Of a stretch of DNA of 5,261 bases, positions 4,955 to 5,261 are shown in pieces. Within the stretch, counting starts at the first letter, position 1. Each line of letters begins with the position of its first letter. The notes under the pieces are model-generated. The model was not told the origin of the DNA. It did not search any database and saw only the letters and a program-made list of their open reading frames with translations. Made by a program: the position numbers and the translations under genes. Source of the DNA: Candidatus Atribacteria bacterium (GTDB lineage Bacteria > Atribacterota > Phoenicimicrobiia > Phoenicimicrobiales > Stramentimicrobiaceae); NCBI GenBank assembly GCA_016934875.1, contig JAFGSC010000218.1:1-5261 (forward strand), given 5' to 3'.

Positions 4955-5170
4955 TTGAATTTTATTCAAGTTAAGGATATTAAAAAGAAAATAAAAGGAA
5001 AATAAAAATTTTTTGAATATTTGATTGAAATTTTCAATTCTGGGTTTGGATATTAATATTTCAGAAAATTTATAAAATCAAATTCAAGGATAAATAGGCA
5101 TTATAGCCTGTAAGCATATTTATAGCCCAAGAAGAAAGTGGCTGTATCAGACTATTTCAATAAGTTGAAA
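4955..5170. promoter_or_regulatory. cluster of TTGAA inverted repeats upstream of the propeller gene
   Basis: Three short inverted repeats share the half-site TTGAA: TTGAAT-TTT-ATTCAA (4955-4969, 5 bases before the propeller ATG), ATTGAAA-T-TTTCAAT (5024-5038), and TTTCAA-TAAG-TTGAAA (5155-5170). The arms are 6 to 7 bp and the spacing varies. The same half-site forms the core of the 28-bp palindrome at 928-955. They could be binding sites for a dimeric regulator. The local AT-richness makes chance symmetry likely, so this stays tentative. Confidence 0.25.
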
Positions 5171-5175
5171 TTTTA
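5101..5175 (-). pseudogene. relic of an outer-membrane beta-barrel C-terminus
   Basis: On the - strand the frame reads NFNLLK, a TAG stop (5152-5154), then SDTATFFLGYKYAYRL and TAA at 5101-5103. The last 16 codons have the alternating hydrophobic and aromatic pattern and near-terminal tyrosines of a final outer-membrane strand, and they end at a proper stop. The frame is closed by a TAA at 5173-5175 upstream, so no full gene remains. It lies just ahead of the propeller gene on the same strand and may be the ruined first member of that operon. Because it is short, chance cannot be ruled out. Confidence 0.35.
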
Positions 5176-5261
5176 ATAATAAGACGATTAATAGATAGGA
5201 ATTAAAAGCAAATAAAAAAAAGGGTACTATTACAAATGTAATCGTTGCCTTTGGCTAAATA

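Larger units (their letters stand above)
4950..5261. other. upstream region of the - strand operon
   Basis: No intact gene lies here. It contains three TTGAA-type inverted repeats and a short barrel-protein relic, both listed separately. The 100 bases nearest the propeller start are extremely AT-rich, as expected for a Bacteroidota promoter region. I could not place a convincing -33 TTTG / -7 TAnnTTTG pair; the nearest -7-like octamer (TAACTTGA on the - strand) is imperfect. Confidence 0.5.

Noticed and set aside
4197..4974. Two plus-strand open frames (4197-4442 and 4516-4974)
   Set aside because: Both are antisense to the propeller gene, and the second only exists because the opposite strand is free of the matching stop complements.
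5233..5240. TACATTTG on the minus strand, a perfect match to the Bacteroidota -7 box TAnnTTTG
   Set aside because: No well-spaced -33 TTTG is visible, it lies nearly 300 bases from the propeller start, and such octamers are expected several times by chance in DNA this AT-rich.

Overview
The window looks like a piece of a Bacteroidota chromosome, probably from the Bacteroidales/Marinilabiliales/Cytophagia range. It is strongly AT-rich and its starts are preceded by A-rich leaders rather than Shine-Dalgarno motifs. It encodes a small outer-membrane beta-barrel with a signal peptide ending in A-Q, a secreted two-component-regulator-type propeller, and a HEAT protein with the MGLFG...PNIEKL N-terminus. 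I see no tRNA, rRNA, CRISPR array or complete insertion sequence. The exact taxon cannot be fixed from this sequence.

Layout. On the + strand: a small secreted or outer-membrane barrel protein (104-565); about 430 bases without an intact gene, holding a GC-richer 72-bp block (655-726) and a perfect 28-bp palindrome (928-955); a broken HEAT-repeat fragment (992-1222); a structured leader (1223-1383); and a two-helix membrane protein (1384-1812) whose reading frame resumes after its stop and ends at 1902 beside a terminator hairpin. A possible insertion-sequence end lies at 1949-1974. The - strand then holds what looks like one operon, read right to left: propeller (4949-3639), lipoprotein/lipocalin-like frame with two in-frame stops (3618-3265), HEAT N-terminal piece (3228-2932), and PH-like plus HEAT protein (2951-2025). 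Spacers are 20 and 36 bases, followed by a 20-base overlap. Upstream of the operon, a 16-residue beta-barrel C-terminus appears to survive as a relic (5101-5154).

The main message is that few frames are whole. Only the barrel gene and the propeller are convincingly intact. Four other loci have in-frame stops flanked by matching coding sequence (1019, 1810, 3523/3547, 5152), and a fifth is split at a run of seven A. The window is therefore best read as a decaying accessory region, or an erroneous assembly, rather than a finished new system. If the breaks are real but bypassed, the operon would make an exported propeller sensor, a small surface lipoprotein, and a cytoplasmic HEAT-PH-HEAT scaffold of about 400 residues. 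That combination is not one I can match to a described system; any shared function is inference.
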